64,000 nucleotides of DNA from Stenotrophomonas maltophilia (lineage in GTDB: Bacteria > Pseudomonadota > Gammaproteobacteria > Xanthomonadales > Xanthomonadaceae). Location of the stretch: the NCBI RefSeq assembly GCF_039555535.1, contig NZ_CP154630.1, positions 248,001-312,000 of the forward strand, given 5' to 3'. Positions 45,344 to 53,814 of the stretch are shown here, one piece after another (positions within the stretch are counted from its first letter, which is position 1; each line of letters opens with the position of its first letter). Below the pieces are notes generated by a model that did not search any database, was not told the origin of the DNA, and saw only the letters and a list, made by a program, of their open reading frames with translations. Made by a program: the position numbers and the translations under genes.

Positions 45344-47125
45344 TCACGCCATCATGGCCCGCGGCCCGTGCTGCTGGGTCTGCTGGTCGATCTTCTGCTG
45401 CTCGCGCTGCTGATCGCTCACCTGCAACGCCCGCTCGCTGTTCTCCTGCACGCTCTGGCGCATCGCGTCAGCGGTTGATACCGGCGCGGTATTGCGGTTC
45501 AACGCGCTTTCGTCGTGCAGTGCATTGGCCTGCACCGCGCGCGCCATCGAGCCATCCTGGTTCAGCTCAACGCGATCAACCCGGTTCAGGCCGGCGCGCG
45601 CAGCTTCCACGGTAAGCGCAGCGGCCAGCTTCTCGCTGTGCTCGCCGGAGGGCAGGCCACGCGCTTCCTCGGCGAACTTCACCTGCACCAGGGTTTCGGT
45701 GTACAGCCAGTTCTGTGGGCTGCGCGGGTCGGACATCGGGTACACCGTCTCGCGCGCTGGCTCGGCCGCTGCCTGCTGTTCCGGGGTGTTGCCCTGTCCC
45801 TGCGCACGCTGCCGCACTTCATTGGCCAGCGCCTGGCGGGTTTCCGCATCGGCGATGCCAGTCGCAGGCAGGCCATGCTGCTGCTGGAAGGTGTTGATCG
45901 CGTGGCGGCTGCCGCCGCCCAGATAGCCGTCGCTGCCGATGGCCTGGCCCTTGGCATCGGTCAGCCCCAGCGCGGCCAGGTTGCCCTGCAGTTCGCGCGC
46001 GTCGCGGTCGATCGCGGCCAGCGTGGCCGGGCCGGCCTTGCCGTCCACCGGGTCCAGATTGTGTGCGCGCTGGAAGTCTTCCACCGCCTTGCGGGTAGTG
46101 GCATCGAAGCGCCGGTCCGGATTCAGCGTCTGCTGGCCGTCAGCACTGGCATGGCCCAGCGTGACCAGGTTGCTTTCCAGCTTCAGCACGTCACGGCCGC
46201 TGGACCCTTCCTTCAACGTCTGCGAACCGGCCTGCTGGCGCGGTGCGCCGATCTGGCCCAGCGCCACCTGGATATCGGCGTCGTTGTGCTCACCGGCAGG
46301 CGAGTAGTCGCGGCTGCTGACCTTGGCATGGGCGCGGTCCATTGCGTCCTTGTTGTTGGCATACGCGTCCTCATAGCGCACGGCGATGTCGCCGGCCTTG
46401 GGCGCATCGAAGTACTGGTAGGTTTCGCGGATCTGCCCGGCCTTGGCGCGCAGCGCCTCGTAGTCACCGCCTTCTTCCAGCACCTTCTGCAGCTTGGGCA
46501 GCTGGCTGGGCAACTGGTTGGCGGTCTTGGCGATCAGGCTGATCGCTTCGAAGCGGTTTTCCTCGGCGATGCCGCTGCCGTGCGCGTCCACCATCGTCAT
46601 GCCGATCCGGGTGGCGTTGCGCACCTGCGGGTAGTCGATGTTGGCGTGGATCCACTGCTTGCCCTCGGCCGAACCGGCCCAGGCGTTGATGCTGTCGCGT
46701 GTGCTGGTATCGATGAACTGGATCGAGCTGCGCCCGCTCAGGCCATTGCCGTGGCTGAGCAGGTCGCGGCGCAGGTCGGCGTGGTCCTGGGTGAAGGGCA
46801 GGTTGTGCGCCTTGGCATAGCTGCTGGCCTGATCGATCACGGCGTCGACATAGGTCGTCTCACCCGCCTTCAGTGCGTGGCCGTCGATGGCGCCCAGTGC
46901 CCATTCGCCACGCTGGCCGAAGTCGACCTGGATCGCGCCCAGGCTGTAACCGCTGTTCTGCGCGACTTTGTTCACCGTGCCCCAGTGCGGTTCGGTCACG
47001 CCCTGGGTGATGCCGGCGATGGCCAGATGGTAGGAGGCGGGGCCACCTTCGGTGCCACGGCCGACGGCGAAATACACGGCGCCGGAGGTGGCATCGAGAT
47101 CGTGGGTATCGATGTTGGTTGGCAT
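45344..47125 (-). CDS. Predicted T4SS antibacterial effector with peptidoglycan-binding repeats and XVIPCD
   Basis: A 593-residue predicted X-Tfe. Residues 1 to about 290 look like a peptidoglycan hydrolase (GYSLGAIQVDFGQRGEWALG, a lysozyme-like region, not assigned to a GH family with confidence). Two PG_binding_1-like repeats follow, at about 305-375 (FDATTRKAVEDFQRAHNL) and 375-435 (GSRHAINTFQQQHGLPATG). The C-terminal about 120 residues match the Xanthomonas VirD4-interacting domain: DPRSPQNWLYTETL, EKLAAALTVEAARAGL with NRVDRVELNQDG, and a glutamine-rich tail (QQREQQKIDQQTQQ). There is no signal peptide, as expected for T4SS delivery. The immunity candidate lies 42 bases upstream. Confidence 0.85.
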   Translation of the reverse strand: MPTNIDTHDLDATSGAVYFAVGRGTEGGPASYHLAIAGITQGVTEPHWGTVNKVAQNSGYSLGAIQVDFGQRGEWALGAIDGHALKAGETTYVDAVIDQASSYAKAHNLPFTQDHADLRRDLLSHGNGLSGRSSIQFIDTSTRDSINAWAGSAEGKQWIHANIDYPQVRNATRIGMTMVDAHGSGIAEENRFEAISLIAKTANQLPSQLPKLQKVLEEGGDYEALRAKAGQIRETYQYFDAPKAGDIAVRYEDAYANNKDAMDRAHAKVSSRDYSPAGEHNDADIQVALGQIGAPRQQAGSQTLKEGSSGRDVLKLESNLVTLGHASADGQQTLNPDRRFDATTRKAVEDFQRAHNLDPVDGKAGPATLAAIDRDARELQGNLAALGLTDAKGQAIGSDGYLGGGSRHAINTFQQQHGLPATGIADAETRQALANEVRQRAQGQGNTPEQQAAAEPARETVYPMSDPRSPQNWLYTETLVQVKFAEEARGLPSGEHSEKLAAALTVEAARAGLNRVDRVELNQDGSMARAVQANALHDESALNRNTAPVSTADAMRQSVQENSERALQVSDQQREQQKIDQQTQQHGPRAMMA

Positions 47126-47167
47126 GTCTTACATCCTTGTGCAGTCAGAGGGTCTGCCCCTCATGGG

Positions 47168-47599
47168 TCAGTCCAGCAGCTGGAGATACTTCTGCAGCTG
47201 GTCGGCGCGCGCGCTCAGGCGCATCACATCGTTCAGCTCGCCCTGCAGGTTGCCGGGCTGCGAATCGTCGTAGAGCGCGGCATCCAGTTCACCATCGCGG
47301 CTGCGCGACTGCAGCCACGCGCGCTGGGCATTCACCAGCTTGGTCTTCTTCGCGCCACTCAGCTTTGCCTGCAACTGGCGGTAGGCCTGGTTCAGGCGCT
47401 GGTCCTGGCGCGCGCTTTCCGAGGTCAGGCAGGCGGCCTGCTCGACCGCACCCTGCGCCTTGTCACGGCAGGTGGTGAAGGTCGGGCTCAGCCCGGTGGC
47501 CGCCGGTGCTGCGGTTGCCGTTCCGATGGCCAGGGTGGCGACGGCCAGCGCGGTGGCCAGGGTCCTGCTCAAACGCTTGTGCTGCATCATCTGCTCCAC
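47168..47599 (-). CDS. LprI-like lysozyme inhibitor, predicted immunity protein
   Basis: A 143-residue exported protein: signal peptide (LATALAVATLAIGTATAAPA) and a DUF1311/LprI-like domain with cysteines at FTTCRDKA and AACLTSES, and LNQAYRQLQAKLS with the NAQRAWLQSRSRD motif. Such lysozyme-inhibitor folds protect the periplasm from peptidoglycan hydrolases and serve as immunity proteins for T4SS effectors in Xanthomonas. Its position directly before the effector on the same strand supports that role. No lipobox is seen, so it should be a soluble periplasmic protein. Confidence 0.8.
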   Translation of the reverse strand: MEQMMQHKRLSRTLATALAVATLAIGTATAAPAATGLSPTFTTCRDKAQGAVEQAACLTSESARQDQRLNQAYRQLQAKLSGAKKTKLVNAQRAWLQSRSRDGELDAALYDDSQPGNLQGELNDVMRLSARADQLQKYLQLLD

Positions 47600-47834
47600 A
47601 CGTCCAATCCATTGCGAGCGCTGGACTATAACGGCGTCAATATTTCGTCGTCGTCAACGAATCGCGACAACTGTGACCGGTTGCCCGTCATTGCGGGTGG
47701 GCGCCGCCCGGCGTGCGGACGGCCCTCGGGCCGGGGCGCCGAAGCGGTATCCCGGCGCCACCCGCCGCCATTCAGCCACCCGGTGTAAACTATTGATCTC
47801 ACTGGCAATGCCAGTTTCCACGATCAACACCCCG

Positions 47835-48839
47835 ATGACGTCCGCCACCGCCCGTTACGCCGATTCCCTGCGCCTGTCCGTTGCCCCGATGATGGACTGG
47901 ACCGATCGCCATTGCCGCGTGTTCCATCGCGTGCTGGCGCCGGGCGCACGCCTGTACACGGAAATGGTGCACGCCAACGCGGTCATCCACGGCGATCGCG
48001 AGCGCCTGCTCGGCTTCGATGCCAGCGAACAGCCGCTGGCGCTGCAGCTGGGCGGCAGCGATCCGGCCTTGCTGGCGCAGGCTGCGCGCATCGCCGCCGA
48101 GTGGGGTTACGACGAGGTCAACCTCAACTGCGGCTGCCCATCCGACCGCGTGCAGGCCGGGCGTTTTGGCGCCTGCCTGATGCGTGAGCCGGTGCTGGTG
48201 GCCGAGTGCGTGGCGGCCATGGTCGATGCGGTCGACATCCCGGTGACGGTGAAGTGCCGCCTGGGCGTGGACGAGGACAACGACTACGACGTGTTCGCCG
48301 CCTTCGTCGACCGCCAGGTCGCCGCCGGTGCCAGCATGGTGGTGGTGCATGCGCGCAATGCCTGGCTCAAGGGCCTGTCGCCGAAGGAGAACCGCGAGGT
48401 TCCGCCGCTGAAGTACGACTGGGCCTACCGCCTCAAGCAGGAGCGCCCGGCACTGCCGGTGGTGATCAACGGCGGCCTGGCCAGCATCGAGGCGGTGCAG
48501 GCGCAGGCCGCGCACGTCGACGGCGTGATGCTGGGCCGCGCGGCTTACCACGACCCTTACCTGCTGCATCAGCTGGAGGCGCTGCACACCGGCGCCCCGC
48601 TGCAGGCCCGTGGCGATCTGCTGCGCGCGCTGCGCCCCTATGTGGAAGCACGGTTGGGCGAAGGCCTGGCGCTGAAGCACATCACCCGCCACCTGCTCGG
48701 CCTGTTCCACGGCCAACCCGGTGGCCGCGCGTTCCGCCAGGTGCTGAGCGAGGGCGCACACCGCCTTGGCGCCGATTGGACCCTGGTCGAGCAGGCGCTG
48801 GCCGTCACCGAACGCGACGCGGATCGTGCCGCGGCGTGA
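47835..48839 (+). CDS. dusA: tRNA-dihydrouridine synthase A
   Basis: A 334-residue flavoenzyme reducing uridines in the D-loop of tRNA. LSVAPMMDWTDRHCR at the start, NLNCGCPSDRVQAGRFGACLM with the catalytic cysteine, HARNAWLKGLSPKENR and VMLGRAAYHDPYLL are typical of DusA. An in-frame ATG at 47808 is an alternative start. dusA is a known integration site for mobile elements; the effector/toxin-antitoxin segment adjoins its 5' side, but no attachment repeat was found. Confidence 0.94.
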   Translation: MTSATARYADSLRLSVAPMMDWTDRHCRVFHRVLAPGARLYTEMVHANAVIHGDRERLLGFDASEQPLALQLGGSDPALLAQAARIAAEWGYDEVNLNCGCPSDRVQAGRFGACLMREPVLVAECVAAMVDAVDIPVTVKCRLGVDEDNDYDVFAAFVDRQVAAGASMVVVHARNAWLKGLSPKENREVPPLKYDWAYRLKQERPALPVVINGGLASIEAVQAQAAHVDGVMLGRAAYHDPYLLHQLEALHTGAPLQARGDLLRALRPYVEARLGEGLALKHITRHLLGLFHGQPGGRAFRQVLSEGAHRLGADWTLVEQALAVTERDADRAAA

Positions 48840-49016
48840 GCGCGGTCACACTCCTGGCTTGACAAGGGGCGCCGATTCGTCCCGAATGTTCACTTAGCTG
48901 AACAACGCAGGGGCGGGGCCGGAAAAGTTCAGACCGGATTCACTGCCCCAAACCAAGAATTTGCAAAGGAATTGTAAAGCGCCGGGTCCCGAACCCGGCT
49001 CCCGGATTTACGACTT

Positions 49017-49045
49017 TTGAACGAATCGCCGAGCTCGGCTAGGAT
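49017..49045 (+). promoter_or_regulatory. Promoter of the secreted-protein/phoPQ region
   Basis: TTGAAC (49017-49022), 17 bases, TAGGAT (49040-49045). The ATG at 49053 is about seven bases after the -10, so the transcript would be leaderless or nearly so. A GCCGGGT/ACCCGGC hairpin lies just upstream (48981-48999). Confidence 0.45.
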
Positions 49046-49052
49046 CGCATCG

Positions 49053-49427
49053 ATGTCTTCCGCTCCCTTCCATCGCCGCATTGCCTTCGCCACCTGCGTG
49101 GTGCTGTCGGCTGTGCCGCTGTCTTCGGCGCTGGCGCAGCAGCCGCCGCGCGGCGACCAGGGGCGGGCGGAGATGATGGAGCGGGGCGAGCGTGGCAACC
49201 GTGGCGACGAGCGTTCGCTGTCCGATGCCGTGCGCCGCGTGCAGCGCACCACCGGCGGCCACATCCTCGGCGCCGAGCGCGTGCCGTTCGATGGTCGTGA
49301 CATCAACCGGGTGAAGTACATGGACGACCGGGGCCGTGTCCGCTACATGGACGACCCCGCCCCGTCGCGTTCACAGCCGCGCACGCCGCGGTCGGATATG
49401 TCATCACTACGCGGCGATAACCCCTGA
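49053..49427 (+). CDS. Small secreted PepSY-like protein upstream of phoP
   Basis: A 124-residue protein with a signal peptide (HRRIAFATCVVLSAVPLSSALA). After a charged, low-complexity stretch (GDQGRAEMMERGERGNRGDE), residues about 62-100 (VQRTTGGHILGAERVPFDGR, then INRVKYMDDRGRVRYMDD) resemble a single PepSY repeat, a periplasmic domain that may inhibit proteases or modulate sensors. It lies 73 bases before phoP in the same direction, so it may be co-transcribed and act on PhoQ; that is inference. Confidence 0.7.
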   Translation: MSSAPFHRRIAFATCVVLSAVPLSSALAQQPPRGDQGRAEMMERGERGNRGDERSLSDAVRRVQRTTGGHILGAERVPFDGRDINRVKYMDDRGRVRYMDDPAPSRSQPRTPRSDMSSLRGDNP

Positions 49428-49500
49428 ACAGGGATAGTTGTCGCTATCAACCCGTACCCCACAGGCCTCCGGGCCACACCCAGGACACTAGGGAGAGTTC

Positions 49501-50184
49501 ATGCGTATCCTTCTGGTCGAAGACGAAGCCCCGCTGCGTGAGACCCTGGCAGCCCGGCTCAAGCGCGAAGGCTTTGCCGTCGATGCTGCGCAGGACGGCG
49601 AGGAAGGCCTCTACATGGGGCGCGAAGTTCCGTTCGATGTCGGCATCATCGACCTCGGCCTGCCCAAGATGTCGGGCATGGAGCTGATCAAGGCCCTGCG
49701 TGACGAAGGCAAGAAGTTTCCGGTGCTGATCCTGACCGCGCGTTCGAGCTGGCAGGACAAGGTCGAGGGCCTGAAGCAGGGCGCCGACGATTACCTGGTC
49801 AAGCCGTTCCACGTCGAAGAGCTGCTGGCCCGCGTCAACGCGCTGCTGCGCCGCGCAGCCGGCTGGAGCAAGCCAACCCTGGAATGCGGCCCGGTCGCCC
49901 TGGACCTGGCAGCGCAGACGGTCAGCGTGGCCGGCAGCAATGTCGACCTCACCAGCTACGAGTACAAGGTGCTGGAGTACCTGATGATGCATGCCGGTGA
50001 ACTGGTCTCCAAGGCCGACCTCACCGAACACATCTACCAGCAGGACTTCGACCGCGACTCGAACGTGCTGGAAGTGTTCATCGGCCGCCTGCGCAAGAAG
50101 CTGGACCCGGATGGCGAACTGAAGCCGATCGAGACCGTGCGCGGTCGCGGCTACCGTTTCGCGATCCCGCGCAACGAGGGCTGA
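49501..50184 (+). CDS. phoP: Response regulator PhoP (OmpR/PhoB family)
   Basis: A 227-residue two-component regulator. The receiver domain has the acidic pocket in LLVEDEAPL, the phosphorylated aspartate in GIIDLGLPKMSG (residue 51), and conserved threonine and lysine in LILTARS and YLVKPFH. The C-terminal winged helix ends VRGRGYRFAI. It is paired with phoQ 22 bases downstream. In Stenotrophomonas and Xanthomonas this system responds to low magnesium and controls polymyxin resistance and virulence functions. Confidence 0.9.
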   Translation: MRILLVEDEAPLRETLAARLKREGFAVDAAQDGEEGLYMGREVPFDVGIIDLGLPKMSGMELIKALRDEGKKFPVLILTARSSWQDKVEGLKQGADDYLVKPFHVEELLARVNALLRRAAGWSKPTLECGPVALDLAAQTVSVAGSNVDLTSYEYKVLEYLMMHAGELVSKADLTEHIYQQDFDRDSNVLEVFIGRLRKKLDPDGELKPIETVRGRGYRFAIPRNEG

Positions 50185-50206
50185 GCCGGCTCCGCCTGGC
50201 GAGACC

Positions 50207-51634
50207 ATGATGTCCGGCCGTCTGTGGTTCTTCCGACGCTGGCGGCCGCGCTCCCTGCAGGCGCGCCAGATGCTTGCCGCGTCCGTGGGCCTGGTCGCGT
50301 TCCTGGCGCTGGCCGGTTACGCGCTTGACGCCGCCTTTGCCGATACGGCCAAGGCGAACCTGCGCGAGCGCCTGAAGAACTACGCCACCGCCTACGCGGC
50401 CGGCATCGACTTCACCCGCGACCGCTCGCTGTACATCCGCGAGCAGCCGCCGGACTCGCGCTTCGACGTTCCCGGCAGCGGCCTGTACCTGCAGGTGGTG
50501 ATGCCGCACGGCAAGGGCAATTCGATGTCCGCCGAAGGCCCGATGCTGCCCACCGTCGGCGGCGGCCTGCTGGCGCCGCGCCAGGAAGTGTTCGAAGGCC
50601 CGCTGCCGATGATCCAGATCGACGGCAGCCAAGGCTCGGTGTACCGCTATGGCCTGGGCCTGGTGTGGGACGCCGACGCCGACCCGGCCACCGAATTCCC
50701 GTACACCATCTACGTGATGGAAGACTCGCGCGCACTGGGCGCGCAGCTGCGGGTGTTCCGTGGCCGTGTCTGGTTCTACCTGGGCGGCATCGGCCTGATC
50801 CTGCTGCTGCTGCAGACCGTCATCCTGCAGTGGAGCCTGCGCCCGCTGCGGCGGGTGATCACCGAGCTGACCAAGGTGCAGCGCGGCGAGACCGAGCGCA
50901 TGAGCGAGCGCCACCCGCGCGAGCTGGAGCCGCTGACCGACAGCATCAACGCCTTCATTGAAAGCGAGCGCGAGAACCTCGAGCGCCAGCGCAACACCCT
51001 GGCCGACCTGGCGCACAGCCTGAAGACCCCCATTGCGGTGCTGCGCACGCAGATGGACAGCGGTGCCGGCGATGGCGCGCTGCGCGAGGAACTGGACGTG
51101 CAGCTGCAGCGCATGAACAACCTGGTTTCGTACCAGCTGGCACGTGCTGCGTCATCGGGCCACAAGCTGTTCTCCGCACCGCTGCCGATCGAGTCCAACG
51201 CCGAGGAAATCGTGCGTGGCCTGGAAAAGGTCTACGCCTCCAAGGGCGTGCTGTGCGAGTTCGACATCGACCCTGCCGCGCGCTTCCACGGCGAACCGGG
51301 TGACCTGCAGGAACTGCTTGGCAACCTGCTGGAGAACGCCTTCAAGTGGGCCAACCGCCGCGTGTTGCTGACCGCGCAACCGCTGCCCGCCCCGAACGCG
51401 CGCCGCGCCGGCCTGCTGCTGGCCGTGGACGACGATGGCCCGGGCATTGCCCCGGACGACATCGGCAAGGTGCTGCAGCGTGGCGTGCGTGGCGACGAGC
51501 GCGTGCAGGGCCACGGCATCGGCCTGTCGATCGTGCAGGACCTGATCAAGGATTACCGCGGCGAACTGGCCGTAGGCCGTTCCAGCGAACTGGGTGGGGC
51601 CCGTTTCGAAGTGCGTCTGCCGCCGGGGCCGTGA
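50207..51634 (+). CDS. phoQ: Sensor histidine kinase PhoQ
   Basis: A 475-residue inner membrane kinase. Two membrane helices (MLAASVGLVAFLALAGYAL at about 24-42; YLGGIGLILLLLQTVIL at about 192-208) flank a roughly 150-residue periplasmic sensor. A HAMP-like linker, the phosphorylated histidine in LADLAHSLKTPIAVLR (about 271), the N box NLLENAFKWA and the G boxes DDDGPGIAPDD and GHGIGLSIVQDL follow. The start may be this ATG or the next codon. Confidence 0.9.
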   Translation: MMSGRLWFFRRWRPRSLQARQMLAASVGLVAFLALAGYALDAAFADTAKANLRERLKNYATAYAAGIDFTRDRSLYIREQPPDSRFDVPGSGLYLQVVMPHGKGNSMSAEGPMLPTVGGGLLAPRQEVFEGPLPMIQIDGSQGSVYRYGLGLVWDADADPATEFPYTIYVMEDSRALGAQLRVFRGRVWFYLGGIGLILLLLQTVILQWSLRPLRRVITELTKVQRGETERMSERHPRELEPLTDSINAFIESERENLERQRNTLADLAHSLKTPIAVLRTQMDSGAGDGALREELDVQLQRMNNLVSYQLARAASSGHKLFSAPLPIESNAEEIVRGLEKVYASKGVLCEFDIDPAARFHGEPGDLQELLGNLLENAFKWANRRVLLTAQPLPAPNARRAGLLLAVDDDGPGIAPDDIGKVLQRGVRGDERVQGHGIGLSIVQDLIKDYRGELAVGRSSELGGARFEVRLPPGP

Positions 51635-51638
51635 TCCA

Positions 51639-51661
51639 CGTCGCCGGGCCATGCCCGGCGG
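51639..51661. repeat. SMAG remnant
   Basis: A GCCGGGCCATGCCCGGC palindrome without a clear GTAG head, between convergent genes. Confidence 0.5.
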
Positions 51662-51670
51662 ACCCGTGAA

Positions 51671-52459
51671 TCACCCCACCATCTTCGGCGGCTCGCCATA
51701 CAACCGCCGCAGCTGCTCCGCCACCTCCGGCAACGCCTGCTGCAGCACATCCGGCGCCGAGAAGTGGTACTCGCTGGCCACCGCGAAGAACTCCTCCGGT
51801 GCCTCGGCCGCGTACGGGTCGATCAGCGTTTCCTCACCCGCGTCCACCTGCGCACAGAACGCATCGTAGGCGCGCTGGAAAATGCCCGCCCATTCGCGCT
51901 GCCATTCGCGCGGCAGCGGTGGCGTGCCGTCCATCGCGCCATCCAGCGCATCCAGCTTGTGCACCATCTCGTGCACCGCCACGCAGTAGCCCTCGTGCGG
52001 CGCGGCCAGCTCGGCCTGCACGTCGGCCCAGGACAGGATCAACGGGCCGCTGTCCCACGACTCGCCGATCAGCTCGTCATCCCATTCGTGCAGCACGCCG
52101 GCCGCATCCATGTGGCTGCGGTGCACGCGGAACGCATCGGGGTAGACCACCAGCTGCGACCAGCCTTCCAGCCCCACTTCGCCGAATTCCAGCAGCGGCA
52201 GGCAGCACAGTGCGGCCAGCAGCACGCCATCGCCGGCGTGCAGCTGCAGATCGCCGATCGGGGTAATGGTCTTCTCGTGCAGGAAGCGGGTGGCCAGCAC
52301 GCGCAGGCGTGCGCGGCGTTCGTCGTCCAGGCCGTGCAGCCAGGCCGCGCGGCGGCAGGCCTCATCCCACAGTGCATCGTCGATCGGCCGCGGCGCAGGC
52401 CGCAGCCACTGCAGCAACGACTTGATCAGCGGAACATTCCCGGCAGGTAGCTGTGCCAC
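51671..52459 (-). CDS. mtfA: MtfA-like M90 zinc metallopeptidase
   Basis: A 262-residue cytoplasmic protein with the gluzincin motif HEMVHKLD and a downstream glutamate in EEFFAVASEYHF. In Escherichia coli MtfA binds the repressor Mlc and has aminopeptidase activity. The best start is GTG 52459, which overlaps the upstream gene's 3' end by 34 bases. The first 15 residues are therefore shared coding sequence, and a start slightly further in is possible. Confidence 0.88.
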   Translation of the reverse strand: MAQLPAGNVPLIKSLLQWLRPAPRPIDDALWDEACRRAAWLHGLDDERRARLRVLATRFLHEKTITPIGDLQLHAGDGVLLAALCCLPLLEFGEVGLEGWSQLVVYPDAFRVHRSHMDAAGVLHEWDDELIGESWDSGPLILSWADVQAELAAPHEGYCVAVHEMVHKLDALDGAMDGTPPLPREWQREWAGIFQRAYDAFCAQVDAGEETLIDPYAAEAPEEFFAVASEYHFSAPDVLQQALPEVAEQLRRLYGEPPKMVG

Positions 52460-52710
52460 TTCGGCGCACGGATACGCTGCAGCACGTCGTCGTCGCTGCC
52501 ACCGCCGCCAGTGCTGGTGTTGGCTGCCGGGCGAACGGATGCGGGCTTTGCCGCCGCCGAGGCCGTTGGGGTCGGTGCACGCTGCGAGGCGGGATCACCG
52601 TTGGAAGACACGCAGGCCCCGCGGCTGTCGTCCAGCGCTGCCGTCGCAGACGCCGCGAAGGGCATCGTCAGCAGGATCAGGCAATGGGCATAACGGCGCA
52701 TTGACGACAT
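52426..52710 (-). CDS. Small exported protein of unknown function
   Basis: A 94-residue protein with a signal peptide (YAHCLILLTMPFAASATA). The mature part is low in complexity (QRAPTPTASAAAKPASVRPA, then a GGGG segment) and ends with a short conserved-looking tail, DDVLQRIRAPKWHSYLPGMF. Two cysteines are present (one in the signal, one in GACVSS). It precedes mtfA with a 34-base overlap. The start may be ATG 52710 or 52701. I do not recognise a family. Confidence 0.6.
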   Translation of the reverse strand: MSSMRRYAHCLILLTMPFAASATAALDDSRGACVSSNGDPASQRAPTPTASAAAKPASVRPAANTSTGGGGSDDDVLQRIRAPKWHSYLPGMFR

Positions 52711-52845
52711 CCACGTTAAGGGAAGGTGAGTTCCCGATTCTAGCCCGAACCCGGCGCCCCGTTGGAAGCCCTCGCGGAACCCAGCGTGGCGGGCGTCGTT
52801 GGCGGCTTTCCCGCATAATTCCTTCCTGACTTCGTGGAAGCTGCC

Positions 52846-53814
52846 GTGGACGACCGCCAATTGCTGGCCAAACTCGCTGCCGGTCGCCTCTCCGGCGACG
52901 CCCTGGCCCGTGAGCTGGGCCAGACCCGGGCGGCCATTTGGAAGCGTATTCAAGGACTTAGAGCCGCCGGTGTAGACATCGAGGGCCGTGCTGGCGAGGG
53001 CTATGGCCTGACCCGGCCGGTCGATCTGCTGGACCCGGCCACGATCCGCGCCGGCCTCCCCGCCGACGCGCAGGCCCTGCTGCATGACCTGCAGGTGGCC
53101 TGGACAGTGGACTCGACCAACGCCGAATTGCTGCGTTGCAGCGCGCCCCAGCGCGGGGTGAGCGTTCTGCTGGCCGAACGCCAGACCGGCGGCCGGGGTC
53201 GCCGCGGCCGCACCTGGGCCTCGCCACTGGCAGCGCACGTCTATCTGTCGGTGCTGCGCCTGTACTCCGGTGGCCTTGGCCGCCTGGCCGGGCTGAGCCT
53301 GGTGGCCGGCATCGCCGTGGCCGAAGCGCTGCACGACCTGGGCTACACCCAGGCACAGCTGAAGTGGCCGAATGACCTGATCGTTGATGGCCGTCGCAAG
53401 CTGGTCGGCCTGCTGGCCGAGGGCGGTGGCGAATACGCCGGCCCGGCGCGGGCAGTGATCGGCATCGGCATCAACACGCACATGCCGCCGTCGTTTGCCG
53501 AGCAGATCACCCAGCCATGGGTGGATCTGGACACGTTGGCTGGCAAGCCGGTGGATCGCAACGTCGTGGTTGCCGCCGTACTCGCGCGCCTGTTGCCGGC
53601 ACTGGAAGAATTCGACCGCGAAGGACTGGCGCCCTTCCTGCCGCGCTACGCCGCCTTCGACATGCTGGCCGGCCGCGAAGTACGGGTGGAGCTGGATGGG
53701 CAGTGGCAGCACGGCACCGCACTCGGCCTGGCCGATGACGGCGCACTGCGCGTGCGCATCGATGGCCAGGAGCGCCTGCTGCACGCCGGCGAAGTCAGCG
53801 TGAGGGCGGCATGA
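52846..53814 (+). CDS. birA: Biotin protein ligase and biotin operon repressor
   Basis: A 322-residue enzyme that attaches biotin to carrier proteins such as the MCC alpha subunit encoded at 7.3-9.3 kb. An N-terminal winged helix (ALARELGQTRAAIWKRIQGL) gives the repressor function. The catalytic domain has GGRGRRGRTWASP, KWPNDLIVDGRKLVG-type residues and GIGINTHMP, and an SH3-like C-terminal domain ends it. GTG 52846 is preferred because GGAAG lies five bases upstream; GTG 52834 is the alternative. Its stop overlaps coaX by four bases. Confidence 0.93.
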   Translation: MDDRQLLAKLAAGRLSGDALARELGQTRAAIWKRIQGLRAAGVDIEGRAGEGYGLTRPVDLLDPATIRAGLPADAQALLHDLQVAWTVDSTNAELLRCSAPQRGVSVLLAERQTGGRGRRGRTWASPLAAHVYLSVLRLYSGGLGRLAGLSLVAGIAVAEALHDLGYTQAQLKWPNDLIVDGRRKLVGLLAEGGGEYAGPARAVIGIGINTHMPPSFAEQITQPWVDLDTLAGKPVDRNVVVAAVLARLLPALEEFDREGLAPFLPRYAAFDMLAGREVRVELDGQWQHGTALGLADDGALRVRIDGQERLLHAGEVSVRAA

